DNA from: Hymenobacter aranciens
GTDB taxonomy: Bacteria; Bacteroidota; Bacteroidia; Cytophagales; Hymenobacteraceae
Assembly (NCBI RefSeq): GCF_030580865.1
Contig: NZ_JAUQSY010000004.1
Location: forward strand, 395,089 to 459,088
Reading direction: 5' to 3'
Length of the DNA: 64,000 nucleotides
Below the pieces are notes generated by a model, which made no database searches, was not told the DNA's origin, and saw only the letters and a list, made by a program, of their open reading frames with translations. Made by a program: the position numbers and the translations under genes. Shown one piece after another: positions 1 to 10,286 of this stretch (positions are counted from its first letter, which is position 1; each line of letters starts with the position of its first letter).

Positions 1-203
1 TTAACTTGTTCTTCGTCGGTGATTTCGCACACCAGTCCCAGCGCCCGGCCCGAGGCGTGCGCCGTAAAGGCTTCGGCCTGCTCGGGCTTGCGGAAAGTGG
101 CGGCCACGCTGTCGCCCTTGTCGAGGGCCAGGGTGCTGAGGGCTTCGCCGAAGCCCGAGGAGGCACCGGTAATAAACCAGGTTTTCAGAGTTGATTCAGA
201 CAT
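1..203 (-). CDS. SDR-family oxidoreductase, N-terminal part (runs off left edge)
   Basis: The gene reads leftward from an ATG at 203 and continues past base 1, so only about 67 residues are visible. They begin MSESTLKTWFITGASSGFGE. The TGASSGFG motif is the TGxxxGxG dinucleotide-binding loop of short-chain dehydrogenases, directly after the first beta strand as usual. The family uses NAD(P)(H) to oxidise or reduce many small substrates, so the substrate cannot be named. It is divergent from guaB. The catalytic Tyr-Lys pair lies outside the window. Confidence 0.8.
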   Translation of the reverse strand, partial: MSESTLKTWFITGASSGFGEALSTLALDKGDSVAATFRKPEQAEAFTAHASGRALGLVCEITDEEQV

Positions 204-367
204 AAAAAGAGAAAAGGATGACTGGGATAAAAGCCCGGAAATCGTTTAAATGTTTGCGTCTTGTACTGGTAAGGCCGATAGAACGTTCTACGCCCTCGGC
301 GTCCTCTGCGGGAGGCGTCGCCGGCCCCACCCTACCCCGAAAGCCGCAAAAAACCCATCCCCACTAA

Positions 368-1903
<1,536 letters not shown>

Positions 1904-1933
1904 GCCCGTTTTGGGTTAAAAGTTAGTTAAAAG

Positions 1934-1986
1934 CGAAAGGCGAAGCGGCGCCGCAGGCTCAGCACCTCTGGCAGCTTCGCCTTTCG
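1934..1986 (+). terminator. Possible terminator after guaB
   Basis: Perfect 12-base inverted arms (1934-1945 and 1975-1986) enclose a 29-base loop and are followed by TCTTTAAT. The long loop and weak T-run make this only a moderate terminator candidate. Confidence 0.4.
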
Positions 1987-2057
1987 TCTTTAATATCTTA
2001 TCGGTAGCTAAAGCCGTGCTGCCTAGCGTAGCACCCCCACACGGCACGCCGCAGCAC

Positions 2058-2087
2058 TTGGCTGCGGGTTTCGTTCTTGTATCTTGC
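2058..2087 (+). promoter_or_regulatory. Putative promoter for the RsbU-like phosphatase
   Basis: TTG at 2058-2060, a 19-base spacer, then TATCTTGC at 2080-2087 resembles the Bacteroidota TTG-N19-21-TAnnTTTG arrangement. It would start transcription about 60 bases before the chosen GTG at 2153. Confidence 0.45.
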
Positions 2088-2152
2088 AAATCCGTATAGG
2101 CTCGTCCAGCCCCGCTGGACTGCCCGGCCGGCGCCATTCTTACCCTGCTTTA

Positions 2153-3658
2153 GTGCGTACACGCTTACTCGCCTTACTTATTTCCCTGACGCTGCTTAGC
2201 TGGGTGCTGGTGCTGTACAGCCTCTACCGGCCCGGCGGCGCGGGTGCGGCGCTGAGCTCCGGCGCCACGCAGGGACTGTTGGGCCTGGCCGTGCTGGCCT
2301 CGGTAGGCTTGCTCCTGCTGGTATTCAGCAAGCCCGAGCCGGCGGCCGAAGCAAATCCGGCCTTCTCCCCGCGTCGGCTTGAAATTGCCAGCCTCCAGCG
2401 CCTGACGCAAACCATTCAGCGGGCAAAGTCCTCCCAGGAAATCTATCAGGTGCTGCTCGAAGCGGCCGTCGAAACCGCCGCCGCTGATGGCGCCTGGCTG
2501 GCTCTCGCCCCCGGCCGCCCCGAGGGCGAAACCAGCGACGTAACCGACCAGTACTTCCAGCTCGCCCCCGAGCAGCTGGCGGCCCTGCGCCAGGGCCTGC
2601 AGCACCTCGACGTGCAGGGCGTGGAGTTTATCAGCAACAACCTGGCAACTAACCCGCACTTCGTGGATGCTGCCATTCCGTTTCAATCGCTGGTGGCGCT
2701 GCCGCTGCAGGGGCCGCAGCACTACTACGGCACCCTCTACTTACTAAAGGAGCAGCCCCAGGGCTTCGACCACGGCGACCTCGGCATTCTGCAAACCCTG
2801 GCCAGCCAGGCCGTGCTCAGCATAGAGAACCTGCAGCTCGTCGTCACTTCCATCCAAAACCAGCGCACCCAGGAGGAGCTGAAAATTGCCTCCCAGGTGC
2901 AGGACAGCCTCATTCCGAAGAATCTACCGACCGATAACTGGTTTGAAATCAGCTCGCACTCGCTGGCGGCCAAGGAAGTGGGCGGCGACTTCTACGACTT
3001 CCTGCACCTGCCGGGCCGGCGCCTGGCCGTGCTCATCGGCGACGTATCGGGCAAGGGCGTCACCGCCGCCTTCCACATGGCCCAGATGAAGGGAATTTTC
3101 CACGCCCTGATGCAGGAAAACCCCCTGGCCAAGAACGAGCGAGACCGTTTCCCGGTGCCCAGCCGCTTCATGACGCAGGCCAACACCGCCCTCACCCACT
3201 GCCTCGAACGCTCGTCGTTCATCACCTCCACGCTCTACATTATCGACTATGAGCAGGGCGGGTTCATGTTTGCGCGCGCCGGGCACTGCCACACGCTCTA
3301 CTACCACGCCATGCGCGAGGAAGTGTTTTACTTCGATTCGGCCGGGCTAGGCCTGGGCATCATCCGCAACGACAGCTACGAGAAGCACATCAAAAACCAG
3401 TTTTACGACTACAGCCCCGGCGACGTGATGGTGATTTACACCGACGGCATCGTGGAAGCCCGCGGCGCCGAAAGCGCCGAATACGGCGAGGACCGGCTCA
3501 AGGAGCAGCTCGAAGCCTGCTACTACCTCGACGCCGAAGAAATAAAAAATCATATCCTCGCCGACCTTAACGGCTTCACTCACGGCTTTCCCGTACACGA
3601 CGACCAGACCCTGTTGGTCATTAAATTCAAATCGGCTCAACCCGTACCGTTAGCCTAA
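2153..3658 (+). CDS. RsbU/SpoIIE-type PP2C serine phosphatase with GAF domain
   Basis: The 501-residue protein has two hydrophobic N-terminal segments (first about 60 residues), a GAF sensor region (about 85-250), a short helical linker and a C-terminal SpoIIE/PP2C domain. Metal-binding motifs are visible: EVGGDFYDF, GDVSGKGV, YTDGIVEAR and DDQTLLVIKF. Family members dephosphorylate a STAS anti-anti-sigma protein, and a STAS gene follows after only 15 bases, supporting that role. The GTG at 2153 starts just before the membrane segment and lies downstream of the likely promoter; an in-frame TTG at 2084 would overlap that promoter. The signal sensed by the GAF domain cannot be told from sequence. 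Confidence 0.88.
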   Translation: MRTRLLALLISLTLLSWVLVLYSLYRPGGAGAALSSGATQGLLGLAVLASVGLLLLVFSKPEPAAEANPAFSPRRLEIASLQRLTQTIQRAKSSQEIYQVLLEAAVETAAADGAWLALAPGRPEGETSDVTDQYFQLAPEQLAALRQGLQHLDVQGVEFISNNLATNPHFVDAAIPFQSLVALPLQGPQHYYGTLYLLKEQPQGFDHGDLGILQTLASQAVLSIENLQLVVTSIQNQRTQEELKIASQVQDSLIPKNLPTDNWFEISSHSLAAKEVGGDFYDFLHLPGRRLAVLIGDVSGKGVTAAFHMAQMKGIFHALMQENPLAKNERDRFPVPSRFMTQANTALTHCLERSSFITSTLYIIDYEQGGFMFARAGHCHTLYYHAMREEVFYFDSAGLGLGIIRNDSYEKHIKNQFYDYSPGDVMVIYTDGIVEARGAESAEYGEDRLKEQLEACYYLDAEEIKNHILADLNGFTHGFPVHDDQTLLVIKFKSAQPVPLA

Positions 3659-3673
3659 CGTATCGGCCTCACT

Positions 3674-4003
3674 ATGAAAGTAACCGCTCAACCCTCCGCC
3701 GACACGCTCACCCTTCACCTCGACGGTGAGCTGGATGCCAGCTCCGCCATTCTGCTCGATACCGAGCTGGCCAAACCCGATATTCTGAACTACAAAAAAG
3801 TACTCGTCGACTGCGCTAAGCTCAGCTACATTTCTTCGGCTGGCCTGGGCGTGTTCATCTCCCACCTCCAGCGCTTCCAGGATGCCGAGGTGAAGCTCGT
3901 GTTCTTCAACATGCAGGAGAAGGTATTCAACGTCTTCGAAATCCTGGGCCTCGACGCGCTGATGACCATCGTGCCCACTGAAGCTGAGGCAACGGCAGCG
4001 TAA
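3674..4003 (+). CDS. STAS-domain anti-sigma-factor antagonist (RsbV/SpoIIAA type)
   Basis: This 109-residue protein is a single STAS domain. The segment LSYISSAGLGVF contains the conserved serine (Ser54/Ser55) that is phosphorylated by an RsbW-type kinase and dephosphorylated by an RsbU-type phosphatase. It lies 15 bases after the phosphatase and is followed, across a palindrome, by a kinase, so the three form a partner-switching set. In its unphosphorylated form it should bind the kinase. What is finally released is unknown, as no sigma factor gene is adjacent. Confidence 0.88.
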   Translation: MKVTAQPSADTLTLHLDGELDASSAILLDTELAKPDILNYKKVLVDCAKLSYISSAGLGVFISHLQRFQDAEVKLVFFNMQEKVFNVFEILGLDALMTIVPTEAEATAA

Positions 4004-4004
4004 A

Positions 4005-4104
4005 GAGTTATGAGTTAAAAGTTATGAGTTATGAGTTATCATTCAGCGCAGCTGGCTTTCTCATAGCTCACAACTCATAACTCATAACTTTTAACTCATA
4101 ACTC
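4005..4104. repeat. Perfect 33-base inverted repeat between STAS and kinase genes
   Basis: Arms 4005-4037 and 4072-4104 are exact reverse complements with a 34-base loop. Each arm is made of reiterated GAGTTATGA-like words. The repeat starts two bases after the STAS stop codon and ends seven bases before the next start codon. As RNA it would form a very stable hairpin within the operon. The words resemble the arms flanking the four-helix bundle gene at 37931-38381. Confidence 0.9.
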
Positions 4105-4111
4105 CCCTCCC

Positions 4112-4525
4112 ATGTCCGCCACTCTCCGCATTACGTGTTCGCGCAGCAACCTCCAGAAGGTGCGCGACTTCGTGCGCGAGCATCTCGTGGAGGAGAAGCT
4201 GTCGGCCGTCACCGTCAATCAGGTGGTGCTGGCGGTGGATGAGGTGGTGGCCAACTTCATCATCCACGCCAACGGCGAGGATGAAAGCCAGTTTCTGGAC
4301 CTGGAGCTGGGCGTGAGTCCCCATCGGCTCGACGTGGAGATTGTCGACCAGGGCGAAACTATTTTCCTGCCGCCCAGCCATCAGGCGCCCGATTTGCGCG
4401 AGTACGTGCGGCAGGGCCGCAAGGGCGGCATGGGCATGACCCTGGTGCACCGACTGATGGACGATGTGTCGTTTTTTGCCCGCGACAATCATACCGTGTG
4501 CCACCTGAGCAAGCGGCTGCCCTGA
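4112..4525 (+). CDS. RsbW-type ATP-binding anti-sigma/serine kinase
   Basis: A 137-residue GHKL-fold protein (HATPase_c_2). The N-box is visible in LAVDEVVANFIIHA, the G1 box in VEIVDQG and the G2 loop in GRKGGMGMTLVHRL. Family members phosphorylate a STAS partner and bind a regulatory target when the partner is phosphorylated. Position directly after the phosphatase and STAS genes supports that. There is no sigma-B homologue in the window, so the output may be another protein. The intervening hairpin at 4005-4104 could lower its expression relative to the STAS protein. Confidence 0.85.
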   Translation: MSATLRITCSRSNLQKVRDFVREHLVEEKLSAVTVNQVVLAVDEVVANFIIHANGEDESQFLDLELGVSPHRLDVEIVDQGETIFLPPSHQAPDLREYVRQGRKGGMGMTLVHRLMDDVSFFARDNHTVCHLSKRLP

Positions 4526-4556
4526 TTTTTTTCGGCTTTTCCTGGCAACTATCGGC

Positions 4557-4592
4557 CCGGCCCCGCTGTCTGCTTGCAGGCGGCGGGGCCGG
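4557..4592 (+). terminator. GC-rich hairpin after the partner-switching genes
   Basis: Perfect 10-base arms (CCGGCCCCGC at 4557-4566 and its complement at 4583-4592) enclose a 16-base loop. No U-tract follows, so it may be a transcript-end hairpin rather than a classical terminator. Confidence 0.4.
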
Positions 4593-4739
4593 CGTGCGAA
4601 CGGCCATTTTGCGGGCTAGTACGATTGTAGCGGCGCCGCATGCGGCATCCACTTAAAAATCCCTAATTTCGCAGCGGTAATTTCACGCCTGGGCCGCTTT
4701 GGTCTGATTTTCGGCGCTATTGTCTTCTTAATTCCCTTT

Positions 4740-7052
4740 ATGCACAAACGCATTTTGTACGTCGGCGCTGCCGCCGTAACGCTTCTGGCTGGCTGCAAAA
4801 CCTCGAAGCCGGCTACCACGGCGGCCTCCGCTACCCCGGCCGGCCCTGCCATCGAAACGCTGGGAACGTACCCGGTACCCGCCAGCGAGTTTGCCTACGT
4901 GTACCGCAAAAACAATAGCTCGGCCGCCGACTACGGCACCCGCGCGAGCGTAAATGAGTACCTCGACCTGTACACGAACTTCCGCCTTAAAGTATTGGAA
5001 GCCGAACAGAAAGGCCTCGACACTACCCAGGCATTCAAGCGCGAGCTCGACGGCTACCGCCAGCAACTGGCACAGCCCTACCTGACCGAGAAAAGCGTGA
5101 CCGACAACCTCGTGCGCGAGGCCTACGACCGCATGGGCCAGGAGGTCAGTGCCTCGCACATCCTCATCCGCGTCACGCCTGAGGCCTCGCCGCAGGATAC
5201 GCTGGCCGCGTTTCAGAAAATCGAGCGAATCCGCCAGCAGATTGCCGGGGGCGAGAACTTTGAGAAGCTGGCCCGCGAGGTGAGCGAAGACCCCTCGGCT
5301 AAGGAGAACGGCGGCAAGCTGGGCTACTTCACGGCCATGCAGATGGTGTATCCGTTCGAGTCGGCCGCTTACAAAACGCCGGTGGGCCAGGTGTCGCAGC
5401 CCATCCGCACGCGCTTTGGCTACCACCTTATCAAGGTCAACGACAAGCGCACGGCCCAGGGCGAAATCAAGGTGGCTCACCTGATGGTGCGAGCTAACCG
5501 CAACGCCCCTGCCGCCGACTCAGTGACGGCTGCTAAGAAAATCACCGAGCTCTACAGCCGCCTGCAGAAAGGCGAAAACTGGGACAAGCTCGTGGCGCAG
5601 TTCTCGGAAGACGCCGGCTCGGCCGCCAACGGCGGCGAGCTGCCGCCCTTCGGCACCGGCCGCATGATTCCCTCGTTCGAGGAAGCCGCCTTCAAGCTGC
5701 AGAAGTCCGGCGACATCGCCCCGCCCGTGCAAACGCCCTACGGCTGGCACATCATCAAGCTGATTGAGAAGCAGCCCCTGGCCAAGTTTGCCGACATGGA
5801 GCCTTCGCTGAAGAGCAAGGTGGCCAAGGACTCGCGCTCGGAGCTGAACCGCGCCGCCTTCCTGAAACGCGTGCGCCAAGAAGACCAGTTTATCGAAATT
5901 CCGGCCGCCAAAACCTATGCTTTCAGCAAGGCGGATACTTCGCTGGTCGCGGGTCGCTTCAAGTACGCGGCCCCGGCCGCTCCCGCCAAGGGCAAAGGCC
6001 CGAACGACAACGTGGCGCTGTTCACCATTAAGGGCCAGCCCTACCTGGTGAAGGACTTCCTGACCTACGTGCAGCAAAACCAGCGCGCCCGCGCCGGGGC
6101 CCAGCCCAGCTTTGTAATGCAGCAGCTCTACGACCAGTACGTGGACCAGAGCCTGACCGAGTTCGAGAAAAACAGCCTCGACACCAAGTATGAGGACTAC
6201 CGCATGCTGGTGAAGGAGTACCGCGACGGTATCCTGCTGTTCCAGCTGATGGACGAGAAGGTATGGAGCAAAGCCATCGAAGACACGGTGGGCCTGAAGA
6301 AATACTTCGCCGACAACCAGGCCAAGTACCAATGGGACCAGCGCGCCCAGGGCACCGTTATCAGCGCCGCTACGCCCGCCCTGCTGGCTCGTGCTCAAAA
6401 GGAGATGAAAACCAGCCGCTACCCTGTAAAAAAGGGTGTACCAGAGCAGGTGTACTTCTCGCCCGACAAGGCAATTCCAAGCAAAGTGGGCAACATGGCC
6501 CTGGCTGAAATGGGCAAGTACATGAGCAACGATACGCTGACCAGCGTGGTAATTACGGGCCGCGTGAAAAAGGGTGAAAAAGCCTCGCTGGCCAAAGCCC
6601 GCGCCGATTCGGCCGCTTCGTACCTGCGCCGCAGCCACGGCGTGGCTGCCCGCCGCATCAAAACGGCCAGCCTGACTGCCCCGGTTAAATATTCGGTGGC
6701 CCAGCTTGCCGTGTACAGCGCTAATACGACCGCCCTGGAAAGCATGCTGAACGAGCAGAATCCGCTGTCGGTGCAAGTCACGCAAAAGGTGTTTCAGAAA
6801 GGTGACAACAAGGTGATGGACGACCTGCTGAGCAAAGCGCCCGGCACCTACAGCGCCCAAAAAGATGGTCGCTATTACACAGTTATCATCGATAAATCGT
6901 TGCCCGCCGGCCCCAAAACGCTGGCCGAAGCCCGCGGCCAGGCCACCAGCGACTACCAGACTTACCTGGAGAAAGCCTGGATTGCCGAAATGCGCGCCAA
7001 ATACCCGGTGAAGGTGAATGACGCCGAAGTGAACAAGCTGGTGACAAAGTAA
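4740..7052 (+). CDS. Lipoprotein peptidyl-prolyl isomerase with two parvulin domains
   Basis: The 770-residue protein begins with a lipoprotein signal ending LLAGC (Cys19). An N-terminal helical chaperone region is followed by two PpiC/parvulin domains (about residues 136-232 and 243-341), each opening with a HILIR/HLMVR-type strand and closing with the FGYHLIK/YGWHIIK signature. The roughly 400-residue C-terminal part is not recognised. Related SurA/PrsA-like foldases help outer-membrane and secreted proteins fold in the periplasm. A second secreted parvulin protein follows, suggesting a shared envelope-folding task. The ATG at 4740 is set by the signal peptide. Confidence 0.88.
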   Translation: MHKRILYVGAAAVTLLAGCKTSKPATTAASATPAGPAIETLGTYPVPASEFAYVYRKNNSSAADYGTRASVNEYLDLYTNFRLKVLEAEQKGLDTTQAFKRELDGYRQQLAQPYLTEKSVTDNLVREAYDRMGQEVSASHILIRVTPEASPQDTLAAFQKIERIRQQIAGGENFEKLAREVSEDPSAKENGGKLGYFTAMQMVYPFESAAYKTPVGQVSQPIRTRFGYHLIKVNDKRTAQGEIKVAHLMVRANRNAPAADSVTAAKKITELYSRLQKGENWDKLVAQFSEDAGSAANGGELPPFGTGRMIPSFEEAAFKLQKSGDIAPPVQTPYGWHIIKLIEKQPLAKFADMEPSLKSKVAKDSRSELNRAAFLKRVRQEDQFIEIPAAKTYAFSKADTSLVAGRFKYAAPAAPAKGKGPNDNVALFTIKGQPYLVKDFLTYVQQNQRARAGAQPSFVMQQLYDQYVDQSLTEFEKNSLDTKYEDYRMLVKEYRDGILLFQLMDEKVWSKAIEDTVGLKKYFADNQAKYQWDQRAQGTVISAATPALLARAQKEMKTSRYPVKKGVPEQVYFSPDKAIPSKVGNMALAEMGKYMSNDTLTSVVITGRVKKGEKASLAKARADSAASYLRRSHGVAARRIKTASLTAPVKYSVAQLAVYSANTTALESMLNEQNPLSVQVTQKVFQKGDNKVMDDLLSKAPGTYSAQKDGRYYTVIIDKSLPAGPKTLAEARGQATSDYQTYLEKAWIAEMRAKYPVKVNDAEVNKLVTK

Positions 7053-7101
7053 ATCACTGATTCAGGATTGATTTAGCTGATTTCACAGAAGCTGAATTTA
7101 T

Positions 7102-7132
7102 AAAGCCCTGGCCAGCGCGGCCGGGGCTTTTT
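7102..7132 (+). terminator. Rho-independent terminator
   Basis: AAAGCCCTGGCC pairs with GGCCGGGGCTTT (one T-G wobble) around a 5-base loop and runs into TTTTTA. Confidence 0.8.
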
Positions 7133-7264
7133 AGTAATGCGCAGTTGGGGTCCGACTGCAACCTTTAACATAGGCAAGAACTCCTTCTTTTTGCCTGTCA
7201 ACGGATTTATGGTGAAATTTACGGGCCAGTTGGCGTGTTACGCTGGTCCGGCTCCTATTTAATT

Positions 7265-8650
7265 ATGCTGCATAAACGCTTTTTTGCCTGTTCGCCCCTG
7301 CTGCTGACGCTGCTGCTGGCGCTGGGTTTTGCCTCTACCAGCCACGCCCAGTTGGGCATTGGCCGCCCCCGGGGCCAGCAGTTGCTCGATGGCATTGTGG
7401 TGAAGGTTGACAACCAGATTGTTCTTCGCTCCGATGTGGAGAATATCTACGCCCAGGAAGTGGCGCGTGCCGAGGGCAAGCCGATACCGCCCGACCTGAA
7501 GTGCAAAATTCTGCAAAGCCTGGTACTCAACAAACTGATGCTGGCCAAAGCTGAAACTGATTCGGTGACGGTGACCGACCAGCAGGTAAACGGCGAGTTG
7601 GACCGGCGCATGGCGTACTTTATCCAGCAAATCGGCTCCGAGAAGAAGCTGGAGGAGATGTACAACAAGCCCTTGAAGGCCCTGAAGGATGATTTGCGAC
7701 CCCAGGTGCAGGAACAACTGGTGCAGCAGAAAATGCAGGAAACCATTTCGGGCAAAGTGAATGTGACGCCCCGTGAGGTGAAAGCCTACTTCGACCGCGT
7801 GCCGAAGGACAGCCTGCCCTACTTCAGCACCGAAGTAGAAGTGGGCCAGATTGTAATTCCGGCGCAGGTGAGCGACAAAAACAAGCAGGCTACTATTGCC
7901 AAGCTCAACGATATCCGCGCCCAGATTCTGGCCGGGGCCTCGTTTGAGGAAATGGCCAAGAAATACTCCGAAGACCCCGGCTCGGCCGTGGAGGGCGGCT
8001 ACCTGGGCTTCTTCAAGCGCCGCGAACTGGTGCCGGAGTACGAAGCCGCTTCGATGAAGCTGGAACCCGGCCAGATGTCGCCGATTGTGGAGTCGCAGTT
8101 CGGCTTTCACCTTATTCAATTCATTGAGCGTAAGGGCGATAGCTATTCGACCCGCCACATTCTGCTGAAGCCGGCCACGGGCTCGGCTGATGCCAGCGAA
8201 GCCGCCAAAAAGCTGGAGCGCCTGCGCCGCCAGATTCTGTCCGACAGCATCAGCTTTGCCAAAGCAGCCAAGGACAATTCTTCCGACAAAAACAGCAGCG
8301 GTAACGGCGGCCTGCTCGCCAACCGCCAAGACGGCGGCTCGAAGCTGCCGCTCGACAAGCTCGACCCGGCTATCTTCTTCACCATCGACACGATGAAGGT
8401 GGGCCACATCACCCCGCCCCTGCCCTACCGCACCGACGACGGCAAGGACGCCATGCGTATCCTCTACCTCAAGTCGAACACGCCGCCCCACCAGGCCAAC
8501 CTGCAGGACGACTACCAGAAAATTGCCGCCGCCGCCCTCACTGAGAAGAAAAACAAGGCGCTGGATGCTTGGTTTGTGAAAAACCGCGGCAGCGTGTACC
8601 TCGAAGTAGCGCCGGAATACGCCCAGTGCAAGGTGCTGGACGTAGAATAG
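7265..8650 (+). CDS. SurA-like periplasmic chaperone/peptidyl-prolyl isomerase
   Basis: A 461-residue exported protein. The first 29 residues form a Sec signal peptide ending SHAQ. A SurA N-terminal chaperone-like region follows (roughly 30-170), opening with the LLDGIVVKVDNQIVLRSDV signature typical of SurA. Two parvulin domains follow; the first closes with FGFHLIQF and the second opens with STRHILLK. In other bacteria SurA escorts beta-barrel proteins across the periplasm. The ATG at 7265 was chosen because it starts the signal peptide; an in-frame upstream GTG at 7235 would spoil it. It is separated from the previous foldase by a terminator, so probably transcribed on its own. Confidence 0.9.
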   Translation: MLHKRFFACSPLLLTLLLALGFASTSHAQLGIGRPRGQQLLDGIVVKVDNQIVLRSDVENIYAQEVARAEGKPIPPDLKCKILQSLVLNKLMLAKAETDSVTVTDQQVNGELDRRMAYFIQQIGSEKKLEEMYNKPLKALKDDLRPQVQEQLVQQKMQETISGKVNVTPREVKAYFDRVPKDSLPYFSTEVEVGQIVIPAQVSDKNKQATIAKLNDIRAQILAGASFEEMAKKYSEDPGSAVEGGYLGFFKRRELVPEYEAASMKLEPGQMSPIVESQFGFHLIQFIERKGDSYSTRHILLKPATGSADASEAAKKLERLRRQILSDSISFAKAAKDNSSDKNSSGNGGLLANRQDGGSKLPLDKLDPAIFFTIDTMKVGHITPPLPYRTDDGKDAMRILYLKSNTPPHQANLQDDYQKIAAAALTEKKNKALDAWFVKNRGSVYLEVAPEYAQCKVLDVE

Positions 8651-8656
8651 TTTTTC

Positions 8657-8770
8657 AGCTGTTAGCTAGTGGCAGTTAGCTGTTAGCTTTGGTATTGGTG
8701 CTTTTATGCTACCAACCCAGCTTTAGTTTTGACAAAGAAGCTAACAGCTAACTGCTATTAGCCAACAGCT
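8657..8770. repeat. 33-base inverted repeat with wobble-type differences
   Basis: Arms 8657-8689 and 8738-8770 match except at three positions. All three differences would still pair as G-U in RNA, suggesting selection for, or recent loss from, an RNA hairpin. The arms consist of AGCTGTTAGCT-like words unrelated to the other palindromes here. It ends eight bases before the MoxR start codon. Confidence 0.85.
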
Positions 8771-8778
8771 TATAATAA

Positions 8779-9735
8779 ATGACTAACGACAAAGAAGCTG
8801 CCGACTCCCTCGCTGCCGCCTACCAGACCTTACGCCGCGAAATCGGCAAAATCATCGTGGGACAGGATGAGGTGGTACGGCTGGTACTCACGGCTGTGTT
8901 TTCGCAGGGCCACAGCCTTTTGGTAGGCGTGCCCGGTCTGGCCAAAACGCTGCTCATTCAAACTATTGCCGACTCGCTTGACCTGTCGTTCAACCGCATC
9001 CAGTTCACCCCCGACCTGATGCCCAGCGACATCGTGGGCTCGGAAACGATGAACCAACAGCGCGACTTTCAATTCGTGAAAGGCCCCGTGTTTGCCAACA
9101 TCATTCTGGCCGACGAAATCAACCGCACGCCGCCCAAAACCCAGGCTGCCCTGCTTGAAAGCATGCAGGAATACTCGGTGACGGTGGCCGGCAAGCGCTA
9201 CCCGCTGAGCCGTCCGTTCTTCGTGCTGGCCACGCAAAACCCTATCGAGCAGGAAGGTACCTATCCGCTGCCCGAGGCGCAGCTCGACCGCTTCATGTTC
9301 AACATCGAGCTGGGCTACCCCAGCTACGCCGAGGAGCTGAACATCGTGAAAAACACGACATCCAACGTGAAGCAGACGGTGAATAAAGTCCTGCATGCCG
9401 CCGAAATCCAGGCCTACCAGGAGCTGGTGCGCCGCGTGCCCGTGGCCGACAATGTGGTGGAGTACGCCGTGAGCCTCGTGCAGAAAACCCGTCCCAAAAC
9501 CGAGCGCGCCGCTCCCCGCACCAACCAGCTGCTGGAGTGGGGCGCCGGCCCCCGCGCCTCGCAGCACCTCATCGTGGGCGCCAAGTGCAACGCGTTGCTC
9601 AACGGCAAGTACTCGCCCGACATTGAGGACGTGCGCGCTGTGGCGGTACCGATTCTGCGTCACCGTTTGGTGCGCAATTTCAAAGCCGAAGCCGAAGGCA
9701 TTTCGGTAGAGCAGATTGTGAAGGAGTTGTTGTAG
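8779..9735 (+). CDS. MoxR-family AAA+ ATPase
   Basis: The 318-residue length is typical for MoxR proteins. Walker A is GVPGLAKT (residues 50-57) and Walker B is IILADEINR (108-116), followed by the family-specific sequence TPPKTQAALLESMQE and a sensor region with ATQNPIEQEGTYPLPEAQ. MoxR ATPases usually act as chaperones that mature partner proteins, often with von Willebrand A-domain proteins encoded nearby. No such partner is encoded beside it here, which is unusual. The neighbours are a hypothetical protein and an acetyltransferase. The start is the ATG directly after the palindrome. Confidence 0.93.
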   Translation: MTNDKEAADSLAAAYQTLRREIGKIIVGQDEVVRLVLTAVFSQGHSLLVGVPGLAKTLLIQTIADSLDLSFNRIQFTPDLMPSDIVGSETMNQQRDFQFVKGPVFANIILADEINRTPPKTQAALLESMQEYSVTVAGKRYPLSRPFFVLATQNPIEQEGTYPLPEAQLDRFMFNIELGYPSYAEELNIVKNTTSNVKQTVNKVLHAAEIQAYQELVRRVPVADNVVEYAVSLVQKTRPKTERAAPRTNQLLEWGAGPRASQHLIVGAKCNALLNGKYSPDIEDVRAVAVPILRHRLVRNFKAEAEGISVEQIVKELL

Positions 9736-9740
9736 AAAAC

Positions 9741-9846
9741 CTGTCATACTGAGCGCAGCGAAGGAACTTGTCACGCTCGCGCCGTATGCGTTAGAACCCC
9801 AGCGGCGCGAACTTAAGAAGATGTTTCGCTTCGCTCAACATGACAG
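9741..9846. repeat. Imperfect palindrome, CTGTCATxCTGAGCGCAGCGAAG family, copy 1
   Basis: The outer arms (9741-9763 and about 9824-9846) are imperfect complements, and an inner CGCGCCG/CGGCGCG stem (9778-9784 and 9803-9809) is perfect. The outer sequence is shared with the perfect palindrome at 16214-16310. It fills the gap between the MoxR gene and the next CDS. Confidence 0.8.
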
Positions 9847-9853
9847 AAAGCCC

Positions 9854-10273
9854 ATGGAAGCCCAATCCTACTACCAGCAATTTGAGCGCAACGTGCGCAT
9901 CGTACTCGACGCCCTAGCGGCTGGCCTCGACCTGCGCACTACTGCCCTCGAAACCAGCCTGCCGCTGGAAGTGTACGTGCTGTGCGAAGTGCTGAACCAG
10001 GGCGCCGGCGAGCAGTTCCAGCTCACCGCCACCGGCGTGGCCCGGCTGGCCGAGTTCCAGCAGCAGTTTATGCGCCACGAAGACCAGACCCTGGCCGCCA
10101 TGCAGCGCATTTTGGCCGACAAGCGCGGCATTATGCGAACCCCCGAAGGCCGCGTGCTGACCAAGGAAATGCTCATTCGCCGCCTCGAATTCTTCAACGA
10201 AGCCGCCCGGCAGGTGAACGTGATGCGCACCCAGCAGGCGCTGGGCAGCCCGCGCCAGCACGTCGTCGCTTAA
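9854..10273 (+). CDS. Hypothetical protein
   Basis: A 139-residue, probably cytosolic and mainly helical protein that I do not recognise. It lacks a signal peptide, membrane segments and cysteine clusters. The ATG at 9854 gives MEAQSYYQQFERN; an in-frame ATG at 9821 would place the first 11 residues inside the repeat arm and is unlikely. It lies between a MoxR ATPase and a GNAT acetyltransferase on the same strand, 13 bases from the latter, so it may be cotranscribed with it. Confidence 0.6.
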   Translation: MEAQSYYQQFERNVRIVLDALAAGLDLRTTALETSLPLEVYVLCEVLNQGAGEQFQLTATGVARLAEFQQQFMRHEDQTLAAMQRILADKRGIMRTPEGRVLTKEMLIRRLEFFNEAARQVNVMRTQQALGSPRQHVVA

Positions 10274-10286
10274 CCCAGCCAGTTCC

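Noticed and set aside
5520..6860. 446-codon minus-strand open frame across the first parvulin gene; similar ones at 12197-13387, 17757-19202 and 60500-62200
   Set aside because: No recognisable domains, composition typical of antisense of GC-rich genes, and they overlap well-supported genes.
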